64,000 bases of DNA from Leptolyngbyaceae cyanobacterium (lineage in GTDB: Bacteria > Cyanobacteriota > Cyanobacteriia > Cyanobacteriales > Aerosakkonemataceae). Shown in pieces: positions 51,013 through 61,416 of this stretch. The stretch's first letter is position 1. Each line of letters starts with the position of its first letter. Below the pieces are notes generated by a model that saw only the letters and a program-made list of their open reading frames with translations, was not told the DNA's origin and did no database searches. Location: positions 1 through 64,000 of the forward strand of contig DATNQN010000026.1 in the NCBI GenBank assembly GCA_036703985.1, given 5' to 3'. The position numbers and the translations under genes are program-made.

Positions 51013-54000
51013 ATGTTCAGCACTATTCTCAGATGGGTAATCGATCGCAGATGGTTAGTTGTTATGGCTACCATCATCATTACCCTGTGGACAATTTACA
51101 TCATTCCCCAAATGCAGCTGGATGTCTTCCCGCCGTTTGCACCTCCTCAAGTAGAAATTCAGACAGAAGCACCCGGACTTGCACCAGAAGAAATCGAATC
51201 TTTGGTGACATTACCCATTGAAAGTGCAATTAATGGAACGCCAGGAGTAACAGCAGTACGCTCCTCCTCAGCTGTAGGGCTTTCCGTTGTTAAAGTTATC
51301 TTTGATTGGGAAACCGACATCTATCAAGCTCGCCAATTGGTAACAGAACGATTGCAGCAAGCAGCTAGTAAACTGCCTGAAGCCGCCGAAACCCCGCAAC
51401 TTTCTCCAACAACCTCTCCCGTTGGCACTATCCTCACTTATGCTTTTACCTCCGAAACCACTCCCTTAATGGAAGTGCGACGCATCGTTGATTGGCAAGT
51501 AACTAACCGCCTTTTAGCTGTTCCCGGTGTAGCTCAAGTAGTAGCTTATGGTGGCGATATACGGCAGTATCAAGTATTAGTAGATCCCGCCAAGTTAAAA
51601 GCCTTTAATCTTTCATTGCAGGATGTCACCGCAGCAGTAAAAGCAGCTAATGCTAACGCTCCCGGTGGCTATTTAATTACCCCTGATCAAGAAACCTTAA
51701 TCCGAGGAGTAGGGCGAATTGAAACATTAGAAGATTTGAAATATTCTGCTATTACTTCGCGTCAGGGAACGCCCGTCCGAATTGCTGATATAGCAGATGT
51801 CCAGATTGGTGCAGCTATCAAGCGAGGTGACGGTAGTTTAAACGGTAAAAAAGCCGTCATCGTCTTGGTGAACAGACAACCCAGTGCTGACACTCCCACT
51901 GTGACGAAGGCGGTAGAAGCTGCTATGAAAGAAGTTCAACAAGCACTTCCCAAAGATATTAAAATTACTGTCACGTTTCGTCAGGAAGAATATATTGAAT
52001 CTTCGGTTGCCAATGTCAGATCAGCTTTAATTGAAGGCAGCATTATTGTTGCTGTTATCCTGATTCCATTTTTGATGAATTGGCGAACCCTTGCTGTAGT
52101 TTTACTAGATTTCTTTCTAACTTGGCTATTCGCATTGTTATTCATGCACTGGATGGGTTTTGGCTTAAATACGATGACGTTGGGCGGGCTATCCGTAGCA
52201 ATTGGTACAGCAATTGACGATGCAATTGTCTATGCCGAAAACACTTACCGCAACTTAAGAGAAAACAAACTATCTGCTCACCCTCGTCCGATATTAGATG
52301 TGATTTTTGATGGCAGCAATGAAGTCCGGGATTCGCTAATAGGAGCGACAGTAATTGGCATCGTTGTCTTCTCGCCAATTTTTACATTGCCTGGAGTGGA
52401 AGGTCGAATTTTTTCGCCGATGGGGATTACTTATCTCGTCGTTGTTGTGATTTCTAGTCTAGAATCACTGCTCGTATCTCCGGCATTGTGTGCAATCTTA
52501 CTCCCCACTAAACGTATGAAGGCGACAGAACCCTGGTTGCCAAGGTATGCCAAGCGAATTTATAATGTTTGCTTACTTTTTTCGATGCGTTATTCGACAA
52601 TTATCTTAGGTTTAGCTAGCGCTGCTATGGTAGCAGCTCTAATTATTCTTCCTTCTTTTGGAAGAGTGTTTTTACCAGAGTTTCAAGAGCAAACATTGGT
52701 GAATACAATTCTCCTCTATCCCGGCGTATCTCTTGATGCTACAAATAGTGCAGGGTTTGCTATTGAAGATGCTCTCAAAAAAGATCCCAGATTTGACTAT
52801 GTTCAGGTACGTTCTGGACGCGCTCCCGGAGACGCTGATGCGGCGGGAGTCAACCTCGCACATATCGATATGGGTATTAGTGAAAAGGGAATGAAAGACC
52901 GCGCAAAAACGCTGGAGGTACTGCGATCGGAGTTGGCAAAATTACCGGGAGTAGCCCCTAATATCGGTGGTTTTATTTCTCACCGCATGGATGAGGTTTT
53001 GTCAGGAGTTAGGAGTCAAATTGCAGTTAAAATCTTTGGTTCTGATTTGCAGCAACTCCGTCAAATCGGTGTCCAAGTAGAAGAACAAATGAAAACGGTT
53101 GAGGGAATTGTAGACTTGCAGCTTGAACCTCAAATCCCTATCCAACAGATTCAAGTCAAGTTTGATCGCCAAGCGGCTGGTCGATACGGTCTAAATGTAG
53201 GAGAATTATCTGAAATTATTGAAACTTCTCTGAATGGAAAAGTCGTGTCCCAAGTTTTGGAAGGGCAACAAACTTTTGATTTAGTCGTGTGGTTGAAGCC
53301 TGAAGCCCGGAATAATCTCGAAACAATTCAGAACTTATTGGTTGATACTCCTACGGGCAATAAAATTCCTCTGGCTCAAGTTGCTACTGTTCAATATGGA
53401 ACAGGCCCCAATACAATTAATCGTGAGAATGTTTCTCGGTTGATTGTAGTTTCTGCTAATGCTAAAGGGAGAGATTTGCGCTCGGTTGTGAATGATATTC
53501 AAGCCAAAGTCAAGCAAAATGTGCAGGTGCCTTTTGGTTACTTTATCCAGTATGGAGGCCAATTTGAAGCGGAGGAACGAGCTACACAAAATATTCTGAT
53601 TTTTAGCTTGATAGCATTTGTTGTCATTACAGTCTTAATGTACCTCTCTGTTAAGTCTATTCCTTCAACTGCCATGATTATGATTAACTTACCAATCGGA
53701 TTGGTAGGGGGAATTGTTTCTGTTGCTTTAACTGGAGGAGTAATTTCTGTGGCTTCTTTAGTTGGTTTTGTTACCCTATTTGGTGTAGCTACCCGCAATG
53801 GGTTACTATTAGTCGATAACTACAATACAAAGTTTGCTGAGGGAATGCCTTTTAAGGAAGTTATTGTTAAAGGTTCGATGGAACGACTTAATGCTATTTT
53901 AATGACAGCTTTAACCTCGGCTTTAGGATTAGCACCGTTAGTATTTGAGGGAGGTGCTGGAAAAGAAATTTTGCAACCCCTGTCAATTGTAGTGCTAGGT

Positions 54001-54084
54001 GGTTTGTTTACTTCCACAGCATTAACGCTGTTAGTTTTACCAGCTTTATATGCGAAATTTGGGAAAATATTGCTGTCTAAGTAA
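51013..54084 (+). CDS. RND heavy-metal efflux pump, CusA/CzcA family, first copy
   Basis: This 1023-aa pump has the RND layout of 12 helices and two large periplasmic loops. It has PLDVFPPFAPPQVEIQTEAP-type start features (LDVFPPFAPPQVEIQTEAPG), AIGTAIDDAIVYAEN in helix 4 with the proton-relay aspartates, and the repeat of helices near 840-1000. The metal specificity cannot be read. Helices 3-4 (LDFFLTWLFALLFMHWMG) differ from the second pump. It uses the adaptor at 48908 with the second pump. Confidence 0.88.
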   Translation: MFSTILRWVIDRRWLVVMATIIITLWTIYIIPQMQLDVFPPFAPPQVEIQTEAPGLAPEEIESLVTLPIESAINGTPGVTAVRSSSAVGLSVVKVIFDWETDIYQARQLVTERLQQAASKLPEAAETPQLSPTTSPVGTILTYAFTSETTPLMEVRRIVDWQVTNRLLAVPGVAQVVAYGGDIRQYQVLVDPAKLKAFNLSLQDVTAAVKAANANAPGGYLITPDQETLIRGVGRIETLEDLKYSAITSRQGTPVRIADIADVQIGAAIKRGDGSLNGKKAVIVLVNRQPSADTPTVTKAVEAAMKEVQQALPKDIKITVTFRQEEYIESSVANVRSALIEGSIIVAVILIPFLMNWRTLAVVLLDFFLTWLFALLFMHWMGFGLNTMTLGGLSVAIGTAIDDAIVYAENTYRNLRENKLSAHPRPILDVIFDGSNEVRDSLIGATVIGIVVFSPIFTLPGVEGRIFSPMGITYLVVVVISSLESLLVSPALCAILLPTKRMKATEPWLPRYAKRIYNVCLLFSMRYSTIILGLASAAMVAALIILPSFGRVFLPEFQEQTLVNTILLYPGVSLDATNSAGFAIEDALKKDPRFDYVQVRSGRAPGDADAAGVNLAHIDMGISEKGMKDRAKTLEVLRSELAKLPGVAPNIGGFISHRMDEVLSGVRSQIAVKIFGSDLQQLRQIGVQVEEQMKTVEGIVDLQLEPQIPIQQIQVKFDRQAAGRYGLNVGELSEIIETSLNGKVVSQVLEGQQTFDLVVWLKPEARNNLETIQNLLVDTPTGNKIPLAQVATVQYGTGPNTINRENVSRLIVVSANAKGRDLRSVVNDIQAKVKQNVQVPFGYFIQYGGQFEAEERATQNILIFSLIAFVVITVLMYLSVKSIPSTAMIMINLPIGLVGGIVSVALTGGVISVASLVGFVTLFGVATRNGLLLVDNYNTKFAEGMPFKEVIVKGSMERLNAILMTALTSALGLAPLVFEGGAGKEILQPLSIVVLGGLFTSTALTLLVLPALYAKFGKILLSK

Positions 54085-54117
54085 ACTACACCAGTTTCTG
54101 AGAATAACGATATAGCT

Positions 54118-54312
54118 ATGCCCTTCCTTCAAATATTAATTTTTACGGTAATTTTTTTAGCATCTAGCATTATTAGCGTAATTTCCGGTAGCACTTCCCT
54201 AATAACTATTCCTGCTATGTTGGCATTTAGGATTGAGCCACACATTGCCATTGCGACAAATATGCTGGGGGGACTAACTTTTAACTTTAATGAGCATTGG
54301 TGGAAAGTATAA
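54118..54312 (+). pseudogene. N-terminal fragment of a TSUP (TauE/SafE) permease
   Basis: This 64-aa frame reads IISVISGSTSLITIPAMLAF and PHIAIATNMLGGLTF, the N-terminal signature of TSUP sulfite/anion permeases, then stops. The rest of the roughly 250-aa family is missing, so this is a truncated remnant between the two pump genes. Confidence 0.65.
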
Positions 54313-54322
54313 GCTAATAAAA

Positions 54323-54339
54323 TTTCATCCTAATTTCAT
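54323..54339 (+). promoter_or_regulatory. CopR-type box before the second pump
   Basis: Exact TTTCATCCTAATTTCAT followed by ATGTCA after 6 bp and TAATAA as a likely -10. It gives the second pump its own promoter. Confidence 0.8.
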
Positions 54340-54424
54340 TTAAGGATGTCATCCTAATAAAATAGGCAGTTTTGTAACCCTGCCTAAGCAAGGGGAAAGC
54401 TACAGTAGTCGGAACTCATTAAAT

Positions 54425-57400
54425 ATGCTTAACTCCATTGTCAAGTGGTCGATCGCTCAACGCTGGTTGGTGGTTATTGCCTCCATTCTGATCACGCTTT
54501 GGGGCTTTCGCGTCCTCACCCAAATGCCGTTGGATGTCTTCCCCAGCTTTGCACCTCCCCAGGTTGAAATTCAGACCGAAGCCCCCGGTTTAGCCCCAGA
54601 AGAAGTCGAATCCCTCGTTACTCGACCCATAGAAAGCGCTATTAACGGCACTCCCGGTGTCGAAACTGTCCGCTCTTCTTCTGCTGTAGGCATTTCTGTT
54701 GTCAGGGTAATTTTTGGCTGGGACACCGAAATTTATCGCGCCCGACAGCTAGTGACAGAGCGGTTGCAGCAAGCGCAAAACCAACTCCCTCAAGGCGTAG
54801 AAACCCCACAAATTTCCCCCGTCAACTCTCCACTCGGAGCCATCATCAAATACGCCTTTACGACAGATACCACACCACTAATGGAGGTGCGACGGATTGT
54901 TGATTGGCAAGTAAAAAACCGCCTCTTGGCTGTCCCTGGCGTGACTCAAATTGTAATTTTTGGCGGCGACGAGCGTCAGTATCAAGTGCTAGTCGATATC
55001 AACAAACTGAAAGAATTTAATGTTTCTTTAAAAGAAGTTACTGAAGCCGTTCAAAAAGCAAATGTCAATGCTCCTGGAGGCTTTTTAACTACTCCAGACC
55101 AAGAATTATTAATTCGGGGTGTAGGGCGAATTGAATCCATCGACCAATTAAAACAATCTGCGATTACAGCCAGAAATGGTACGCCAGTCTTGCTAAACCA
55201 AGTGGCTGACGTGCAAATCGGTGCAGCACTCAAACGCGGCGATGCTAGTTTGAATGGCAAAAAGGCGATTATTGTAGTTGTTAATAAACAGCCTGTTGCC
55301 GATACGCCAACAGTCACGAGGGCCGTTGAAGCGGCAATGGAAGAAATTAAACCCAGTCTGCCTCAAGATGTCAAAGTTACTGTCACGTTTCGTCAAGAAA
55401 ATTTTATTGAAGCTTCAATAGAAAATGTAAGAGATGCTTTGCGGGATGGCATCATTATTGTTTCGGCTGTTTTAATTCTTTTCTTAATGAATTGGCGTAC
55501 TGTTGTTATTAGCCTGAGCGCCCTGCCTTTGTCGTTGCTGTTAGGAATGATGATTTTAGATTGGACAGGGCAAGGTATCAATACGATGACGCTAGGGGGA
55601 CTTGCTGTAGCAATTGGTTCCGTCGTAGATGATGCCATTGTGGATATGGAAAATGTCTACCGCCGCTTGCGAGAAAACCAGCTGGCAGGAACGCCAGTTC
55701 CACCGCTACAGGTAGTATTTAACGGCTCGGTGGAAGTGCGCGTCAGCGTGTTATTTTCCACGGTAATTATTGCTGTCGTCTTTGCACCGATTTTTGCACT
55801 TTCTGGCGTAGAAGGTCGAATTTTTACACCGATGGGCGTGTCTTACCTGCTATCAATTATTGCTTCCACATTAGTGGCGCTGACATTGACTCCGGCGCTT
55901 TGTGCTTTATTGCTAGTAAATCGGCGGTTGCCTCCCGATGAAACTTGGATTGCTCGCAAATCTCATCAATTATATCGTCCAGCATTAACTTTCTCAATTC
56001 AGCATCCAAAAATTATTTTAATTGTCGCTATTGCTGGATTAGCTACCTCAATGGTAATTCTCCCTTCTTTAGGACGGGTATTTCTGCCAGAGTTTGAAGA
56101 GCGAAGTCTTGTTATTGCTACTTCTCTCTATCCAGGCGAATCTTTGGATGCAACAAATCAGGTGGGTTTTGCAATTCAAGATGCCCTAAAAGATAACCCG
56201 AATTTTGAAGCTTTGGCGTTACGATCGGGACGCGCTCCTGGTGATAGCGATGTAGGGGGTGTTAACTTTGGGGAACTGGATGTCGAAATTAGTCAAGAAG
56301 GAGCGAAAAACCGGGAAAAGAGTATTGAAAAAATGCGAGAAGAATTTGCCAAAATACCGGGAGTTGCGGCTAATATTGGCGGGTTTATTTCGCACCGGAT
56401 GGATGAAGTGCTGTCGGGGGTGCGAAGTGCGATCGCTGTAAAAATATTCGGCCCAGATTTAGAACAACTTCGATCTGTTGGTAAACAGGTAGAAGCAGCT
56501 ATAAGCAATATTCCCGGCGTAGTAGATTTGCAACTCGAACCTCAAGTTCCCATCAAACAAATCCAAATTCAATTTGACCGCACTGCCGCCGCACGTTATG
56601 GTTTAGCCGTGGGCGATTTAGCAGAAATTATTGAAACCGCACTTAATGGGAAGGTTGTCTCCCAAGTTTTAGAGCAACAGCAAGTATTCGATTTGGTTGT
56701 ATGGCTTCCTGAAAGTGCGCGGCACAACCTAGATATTATCCGCAACTTATTAGTTGATACCCCTAACAATCAAAAAATTCCTTTAGCACAAGTTGCCAAG
56801 GTTGACTACGGTACGGGGCCAAATACTATCAACCGCGAGAACGTTTCCAGGCTCATTGTTGTCTCTGCGAACGTCAATGGAAGAGACTTGGGTTCCGTGA
56901 TTACTGATATTCGGAATCAAGTTAAGCAACAAGTACAATTACCATCCGGATATTATATTCAATACGGCGGTCAATTTCAAGCGCAAGAAAAAGCCACTCA
57001 AACCTTATTAATAGCAGGTTTATTAGCGTTTGTTGCTATTACGGTACTAATTTACTTCGCCGTTAAGACAATTCCAGCCACGATGATGATTATGATTAAT
57101 TTGCCCTTAGCATTACTGGGTGGTGTAATTTCTGTTGCGCTAAGTGGTGGAGTGATTTCAGTCGCCTCAATGGTGGGGTTTATTACCTTATTCGGTGTAG
57201 CAACTCGCAATGGACTGTTGCTCGTTGATAACTATAACAATAAGTTAGCAGCTGGGATGCCTTTAAAAAGTGTCATAGTTGAGGGGTCTATGGAACGATT
57301 AGTCGCCATTTTGATGACAGCTTTATCATCAGCGTTGGGAATGGTGCCGCTAGTCATTGGGAGCGGAGCGGGTAAAGAAATTTTGCAACCGTTAGCAGTT

Positions 57401-57550
57401 GTAGTGCTAGGAGGATTATTTACTTCCACAGCATTAACGCTGTTAGTTTTGCCAGCTTTATACTCTCAATTTGGGAGATTTTTAGTTGGCAAAAAAGCTA
57501 CACCATTGATTGAAGATGGAAAAGCAATTGTAACAGTTTTTGAGCAATAA
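54425..57550 (+). CDS. RND heavy-metal efflux pump, CusA/CzcA family, second copy
   Basis: This 1041-aa pump has the same family features (LDVFPSFAPPQVEIQTEAPG start region, AIGSVVDDAIVDMENVYRRL in helix 4, and a second RND half). It is about as similar to the first pump as expected for a within-genome duplicate, but helix 3-4 follows the more common SALPLSLLLGMMILDWTG pattern. It has its own CopR-type promoter and is followed by a lipoprotein. Confidence 0.88.
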   Translation: MLNSIVKWSIAQRWLVVIASILITLWGFRVLTQMPLDVFPSFAPPQVEIQTEAPGLAPEEVESLVTRPIESAINGTPGVETVRSSSAVGISVVRVIFGWDTEIYRARQLVTERLQQAQNQLPQGVETPQISPVNSPLGAIIKYAFTTDTTPLMEVRRIVDWQVKNRLLAVPGVTQIVIFGGDERQYQVLVDINKLKEFNVSLKEVTEAVQKANVNAPGGFLTTPDQELLIRGVGRIESIDQLKQSAITARNGTPVLLNQVADVQIGAALKRGDASLNGKKAIIVVVNKQPVADTPTVTRAVEAAMEEIKPSLPQDVKVTVTFRQENFIEASIENVRDALRDGIIIVSAVLILFLMNWRTVVISLSALPLSLLLGMMILDWTGQGINTMTLGGLAVAIGSVVDDAIVDMENVYRRLRENQLAGTPVPPLQVVFNGSVEVRVSVLFSTVIIAVVFAPIFALSGVEGRIFTPMGVSYLLSIIASTLVALTLTPALCALLLVNRRLPPDETWIARKSHQLYRPALTFSIQHPKIILIVAIAGLATSMVILPSLGRVFLPEFEERSLVIATSLYPGESLDATNQVGFAIQDALKDNPNFEALALRSGRAPGDSDVGGVNFGELDVEISQEGAKNREKSIEKMREEFAKIPGVAANIGGFISHRMDEVLSGVRSAIAVKIFGPDLEQLRSVGKQVEAAISNIPGVVDLQLEPQVPIKQIQIQFDRTAAARYGLAVGDLAEIIETALNGKVVSQVLEQQQVFDLVVWLPESARHNLDIIRNLLVDTPNNQKIPLAQVAKVDYGTGPNTINRENVSRLIVVSANVNGRDLGSVITDIRNQVKQQVQLPSGYYIQYGGQFQAQEKATQTLLIAGLLAFVAITVLIYFAVKTIPATMMIMINLPLALLGGVISVALSGGVISVASMVGFITLFGVATRNGLLLVDNYNNKLAAGMPLKSVIVEGSMERLVAILMTALSSALGMVPLVIGSGAGKEILQPLAVVVLGGLFTSTALTLLVLPALYSQFGRFLVGKKATPLIEDGKAIVTVFEQ

Positions 57551-57612
57551 TGTTTATGGGTTGCTTAAAATCTATTCACTTATTAACCATTACCTAAAGA
57601 GGAGTGAAACTC

Positions 57613-58104
57613 ATGAAATCACTAAAATCAGGTTTGATTGTTCTCAGCAGTATCGGCTTGCTTTTTTTGGGAGCCTGTAGTAATGGAACCACTACCAGCA
57701 ATCAAACTAGCAGTCCCGCTGCTTCCCAACCTGAATCTTCTAATTCAGCCACTTCTACTTCTACAACTGCTAAAACCGAACATCCAAGCGAATCTAAAGG
57801 GGGTCAAGTTGTAGAGTCTGGCCCTTACCACTTAGAGCTTGTTCCTGAAAAAGAAGCTAGCGGAACTCACCTGGATTTTTATTTACAAAAAGGTGATAAT
57901 CACGAAGCAATACCTAATGCTAAAGTAGCAGCTCAAATTCAGTTGCCGGATGGAACGCAAAAAACCTTAGACTTCAAATATGACGCTGATGGCAAACACT
58001 ACACTGTTTTACTTCCAGGAACAACACCGGGTCAGTATCAGGTGAAGATGACTGCGGATATTAACGGTGAAAAAGTGAATGGTCGTTTTAATTTTAGTAA
58101 ATAG
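57613..58104 (+). CDS. Small beta-rich lipoprotein after the RND pump
   Basis: This 163-aa protein (ATG 57613 behind AGAGGAG; the frame opens at GTG 57604) has a lipoprotein signal ending LGAC (Cys22), a Ser/Thr-rich linker and a C-terminal beta domain (GPYHLELVPEKEASGTHLDF, PNAKVAAQIQLPDG). The layout resembles small exported proteins linked to metal RND pumps. Exact function unknown. Confidence 0.65.
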   Translation: MKSLKSGLIVLSSIGLLFLGACSNGTTTSNQTSSPAASQPESSNSATSTSTTAKTEHPSESKGGQVVESGPYHLELVPEKEASGTHLDFYLQKGDNHEAIPNAKVAAQIQLPDGTQKTLDFKYDADGKHYTVLLPGTTPGQYQVKMTADINGEKVNGRFNFSK

Positions 58105-58186
58105 CAAATCTATTTTCTGCGAAATGATGAGAGAGTTGGCTTGGTGAATTCCTTGTGAAATATAGCGAGGATATTGCTAGCGATGA

Positions 58187-58203
58187 TTTCATCTAAATTT
58201 CAT
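58187..58203 (+). promoter_or_regulatory. CopR-type box before the second Csp
   Basis: TTTCATCTAAATTTCAT with both half-sites exact, 205 bp upstream of the start codon at 58392. Confidence 0.7.
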
Positions 58204-58391
58204 TTTTTTGAATTAAGGTTCTGCAAATTTAGCCTCAAATGGATCTTCTATTTGCAGATAAATACCTGAAGAATAATCCTGAACAAAAGCAGATTGTTAG
58301 GTATGTAATGAATAGTTTGGTAATTGCAAAATCCACCAAATTTCTCACTGTATAGTCACACATTACTTAAAGTTCTGCGAGGATATTTCTC

Positions 58392-58736
58392 ATGACTGAA
58401 CACGTACATAAGCACCAAGAACACGGCCATGAATTGTGCTGTAATACTGCCATTCAATGTGCTGAGGAATGCCAACACTGTGCCGATGCTTGTTTGGAAA
58501 ATAAGCCTGAATGTGCCAGCCTTTGTCGAGATTGTGCAGACATTTGTCGGCTCTGCGCTGATTTTATGAATCGCGGTTCCCGCTTTGCTACCGCAATTTG
58601 TCAAATCTGTGCAGACATCTGCTTAGCTTGCGCTAGCGAATGCGAAAAGCACCAAGATGAGCATTGCCAAAAATGTGCTGAAATCTGTCGGCGCTGTGCT
58701 GAGGAATGCCGTCAAATGCCTACCATTGCTGCTTAA
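58392..58736 (+). CDS. Csp-type four-helix-bundle copper storage protein 2
   Basis: This 114-aa protein has about 21 cysteines in CxxxC and CxxC spacing (CAEECQHCADAC, CRDCADICRLC, CRRCAEECRQM) and a His-rich N-terminus (HVHKHQEHGHELCC). Like the copy at 11477 it lacks a signal peptide and should store Cu(I) in the cytosol. The start is at ATG 58392 without a strong Shine-Dalgarno site. Confidence 0.88.
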   Translation: MTEHVHKHQEHGHELCCNTAIQCAEECQHCADACLENKPECASLCRDCADICRLCADFMNRGSRFATAICQICADICLACASECEKHQDEHCQKCAEICRRCAEECRQMPTIAA

Positions 58737-58825
58737 TTAGCTTAAAACGTCAAGGTGGGTTATGTATCCACCTTGTCTGTTTCTCACTCAACGTCTAAAA
58801 CCTATTAGCGATCGGAGAATATTGA

Positions 58826-59725
58826 ATGATTCGCCTTATCACTGCATTTGCCCTAACTTCAACCCTCCTGTTAGTTCAAGGTTGCTCGTTCTCTCCTAGA
58901 GCTGAAGAAAAGCCAGTAGCTGCTGCAACGAAACAGGGTGAGGGTCATTCGATGTCTAATGGAGAAACGCATGACTCTGCTGAATCGAATCCTCATGGAG
59001 GACATTCAATGGGTGATGAGGAGAATTCATCTCAAGCTCAAGCTCAACTCACTGCTCCCGGAAATATCACTCCTAATACTGCTGTTACATTGGCGATCGA
59101 TATTCGAGACTCAGATGGAAAAGCGATCGCAAATTTTGACGCCTTTCAGGAAAAACTGATGCACTTGATTGTTGTCAGCGACAACTTTCAATTTTTTAGC
59201 CATCTTCACCCTAACTATAAAGGGAACGGACGTTTTGAAGTTGAAGCCCGTTTTCCTCAACCAGGCAATTATACGCTTTTCAGTGACTACAAACCAGCTG
59301 GAACAACCGAACAAGTTTCGGTGCTGAAAACACAAGTTTTGGGAAACAGTACACTTACCCCAGCAATCAACCTGAATCACAGTAAAACTTTTGGGGATAC
59401 TAAAGTTAATCTGACATTCTCGCAACCTACATTAAAAGCTGGGCTAGAAGTTACTTTGATGTTTGACTTAAGACAGGCTTCTAATAACCAACTTCTTACA
59501 GATTTGCAACCTTATTTGGGAGAACGAGGACATTTAGTTATCCTCAAACAGTCATCCCCATTGACAAGAACTGATTATATTCATGCTCATGCCATGAAAA
59601 ATACACCACCTGGACAGGCTCATTTCATGACTAGCTTCCCTCAGCCAGGGAAATATAAGCTTTGGGGTCAGTTCAATCGCAATGGCAGAATCATCACGGC
59701 TGATTTCTGGGTCAATGTTATTTAA
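58826..59725 (+). CDS. His-rich periplasmic lipoprotein, second copy
   Basis: This 299-aa paralog of 3870-4757 has a signal ending VQGC (Cys20), His-rich linker stretches (HGGHSMGDEE), and two domains with HLIVVSDNFQFFSHLHP and GHLVIL..YIHAHA followed by FPQPGKY. No upstream operator was identified other than the box before the Csp gene, with which it may be cotranscribed. Confidence 0.7.
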   Translation: MIRLITAFALTSTLLLVQGCSFSPRAEEKPVAAATKQGEGHSMSNGETHDSAESNPHGGHSMGDEENSSQAQAQLTAPGNITPNTAVTLAIDIRDSDGKAIANFDAFQEKLMHLIVVSDNFQFFSHLHPNYKGNGRFEVEARFPQPGNYTLFSDYKPAGTTEQVSVLKTQVLGNSTLTPAINLNHSKTFGDTKVNLTFSQPTLKAGLEVTLMFDLRQASNNQLLTDLQPYLGERGHLVILKQSSPLTRTDYIHAHAMKNTPPGQAHFMTSFPQPGKYKLWGQFNRNGRIITADFWVNVI

Positions 59726-59810
59726 AAATTTCCCTGGATTGAAGTTGTAGATATACAAATGCTGTCTCCCAAGATGGTTGTAAAATAAGCTATATATTTG
59801 CGCCGAAGCA

Positions 59811-59844
59811 CCCGCCTAAACTCTTAATTTAAGGCGGATTTTTT
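59811..59844 (+). terminator. Terminator after the His-rich lipoprotein
   Basis: CCGCCTAAA and TTTAAGGCGG pair with one bulge around a short loop and are followed by seven T residues. Confidence 0.65.
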
Positions 59845-59876
59845 AGCGCTATTTTTGTTATAAAAGTTTTCTGAAA

Positions 59877-59893
59877 GTTCATCCTAATTTCAT
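59877..59893 (+). promoter_or_regulatory. CopR-type box before the large barrel gene
   Basis: GTTCATCCTAATTTCAT, one mismatch in the first half-site, 95 bp before ATG 59988. Confidence 0.65.
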
Positions 59894-59987
59894 ACTTATC
59901 TGCTCTGTTGCAAGCTTTTCAAATTAATGAGAATTTATTTTATTAGCCGAAACTGAGCAGATTTTTCATTAGGTGTGAGGACAAATC

Positions 59988-61193
59988 ATGTCAAAAATTT
60001 TCTGGAAGGCTTTACAAGTCAGTCCAACCTTCTTGGGTGTCATCTTAGTGTTTGCCAAGAGCGTTATTGTGGCTGAAGCTCATGATGCTAAAACACCTCA
60101 AGAGCCGAAAGCCCCAACTACAGACGAACTCACTACCATTAGTCCCCCAATATTGCTCCCTCAACAGCTTCTTGAGTTTGATTTTCAACCAAATTCTATT
60201 TCTCAGCCATCCCATTTGCTAGTAAGGTCAGAAGCAGTTATCGAACCGCTCAATATCACACAACCTGCTTACAGCCAGAAGGCTAGCGATCTCCTGCTTG
60301 ATACTTCTTCTGTGTCAGAAAAAAGCCGATACTACTTATCCAACCCGACACCCAAAAATCAGATATCAGAAGCAGTTACTCAACAACCCAGTCAACCTGA
60401 AAATCCCGCATCTGACAAAAGCCAGTACAACTTATTCAATCCTACACCCAGGCGACTCTGGCGGGAGTTCAGTACAGACCGCCCCGACAAAACCGAAACA
60501 CCTTTCACTGTGGATGCGGGACGGGTCACTATGGAGGCGGATTTGTTCGTCTATACCAGAGATAGCAATAGTCCTGACGGCACCCGCACCGAATCTTTCA
60601 ACTATTTCGTTCCCAACTTCAAAGTCGGTCTGCTAAATAACATTGATTTGCAGATTATCCCCGAAGTCTACAACGTCGTGCGTACTACACCCAAAAACAG
60701 TCCCACTCAAGAGCGTTCCGGCTTTGGTGACCTTACAGTTCGCATGAAAATCAACTTTTGGGGCAATGACGGCGGTCAAACTGCATTTGGCATGATGCCT
60801 TTTATCAAATTCCCCACCAATCAGAATAACTTGGGAAATAATTCAATTGAGGGTGGTGTTATTTTCCCCTTGGCGATCGGGTTATCTGACAAGTGGGACG
60901 TGGGTATGCAGACTGAGTTTGACTTCAATAAAAATGAAGCGGATGCTGGATACAACGTCGGGTTTGTCAATACCGTTAGTTTTGGCTATCAAATCAACTC
61001 CAGACTGAGTAGTTATTTCGAGTTATTCACTGAAGCGAGGACTGAGAGTGGGTCACAATTTGTTGCCACGTTTGATACTGGTCTAAAGTACTTGTTGACA
61101 GAGAATGTTCAACTGGATGCAGGGGTCAACATTGGGTTAACAGAAGCTGCTGATGACCTTCAACCCTTCATGGGTCTATCGGTGCGCTTCTGA
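59988..61193 (+). CDS. Outer-membrane transporter-like barrel protein
   Basis: This 401-aa protein has a signal peptide (cleavage near VAEA), a proline-rich linker with a small internal repeat (YYLSNPTPK and YNLFNPTPR) and a barrel domain starting STDRPDKTETPFTVDAGRVT, which matches the MetA-pathway/transporter-like outer-membrane superfamily. It ends in RF as barrels do. It may let metal or a chelate pass the outer membrane, which would fit the absence of a TolC gene, but this is speculation. Confidence 0.75.
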   Translation: MSKIFWKALQVSPTFLGVILVFAKSVIVAEAHDAKTPQEPKAPTTDELTTISPPILLPQQLLEFDFQPNSISQPSHLLVRSEAVIEPLNITQPAYSQKASDLLLDTSSVSEKSRYYLSNPTPKNQISEAVTQQPSQPENPASDKSQYNLFNPTPRRLWREFSTDRPDKTETPFTVDAGRVTMEADLFVYTRDSNSPDGTRTESFNYFVPNFKVGLLNNIDLQIIPEVYNVVRTTPKNSPTQERSGFGDLTVRMKINFWGNDGGQTAFGMMPFIKFPTNQNNLGNNSIEGGVIFPLAIGLSDKWDVGMQTEFDFNKNEADAGYNVGFVNTVSFGYQINSRLSSYFELFTEARTESGSQFVATFDTGLKYLLTENVQLDAGVNIGLTEAADDLQPFMGLSVRF

Positions 61194-61247
61194 TAACTAT
61201 TTAGGCATGAGGACGTTGGCTCAAAAATTGTTGTCAGATAGTTAATA

Positions 61248-61264
61248 TTTCACCTTGATTTCAT
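61248..61264 (+). promoter_or_regulatory. CopR-type box before the 74-aa gene
   Basis: TTTCACCTTGATTTCAT, one mismatch in the first half-site, then after 6 bp TTGTCA and the shared downstream word AAGCTAGTTAATAGCAG. Confidence 0.65.
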
Positions 61265-61416
61265 AACAATTTGTCAAGCTAGTTAATAGCAGGTTTATTT
61301 GCCCAAGATGAATTGAAACTTGGTTGACATAGTTTCTGACTAAGAGGAAGTGTCATTAAAAAGCTCTCTTAGTCAAGAGCCAGCGTACTTCTACTTCAAA
61401 ACTAGAGTGGACGGAG

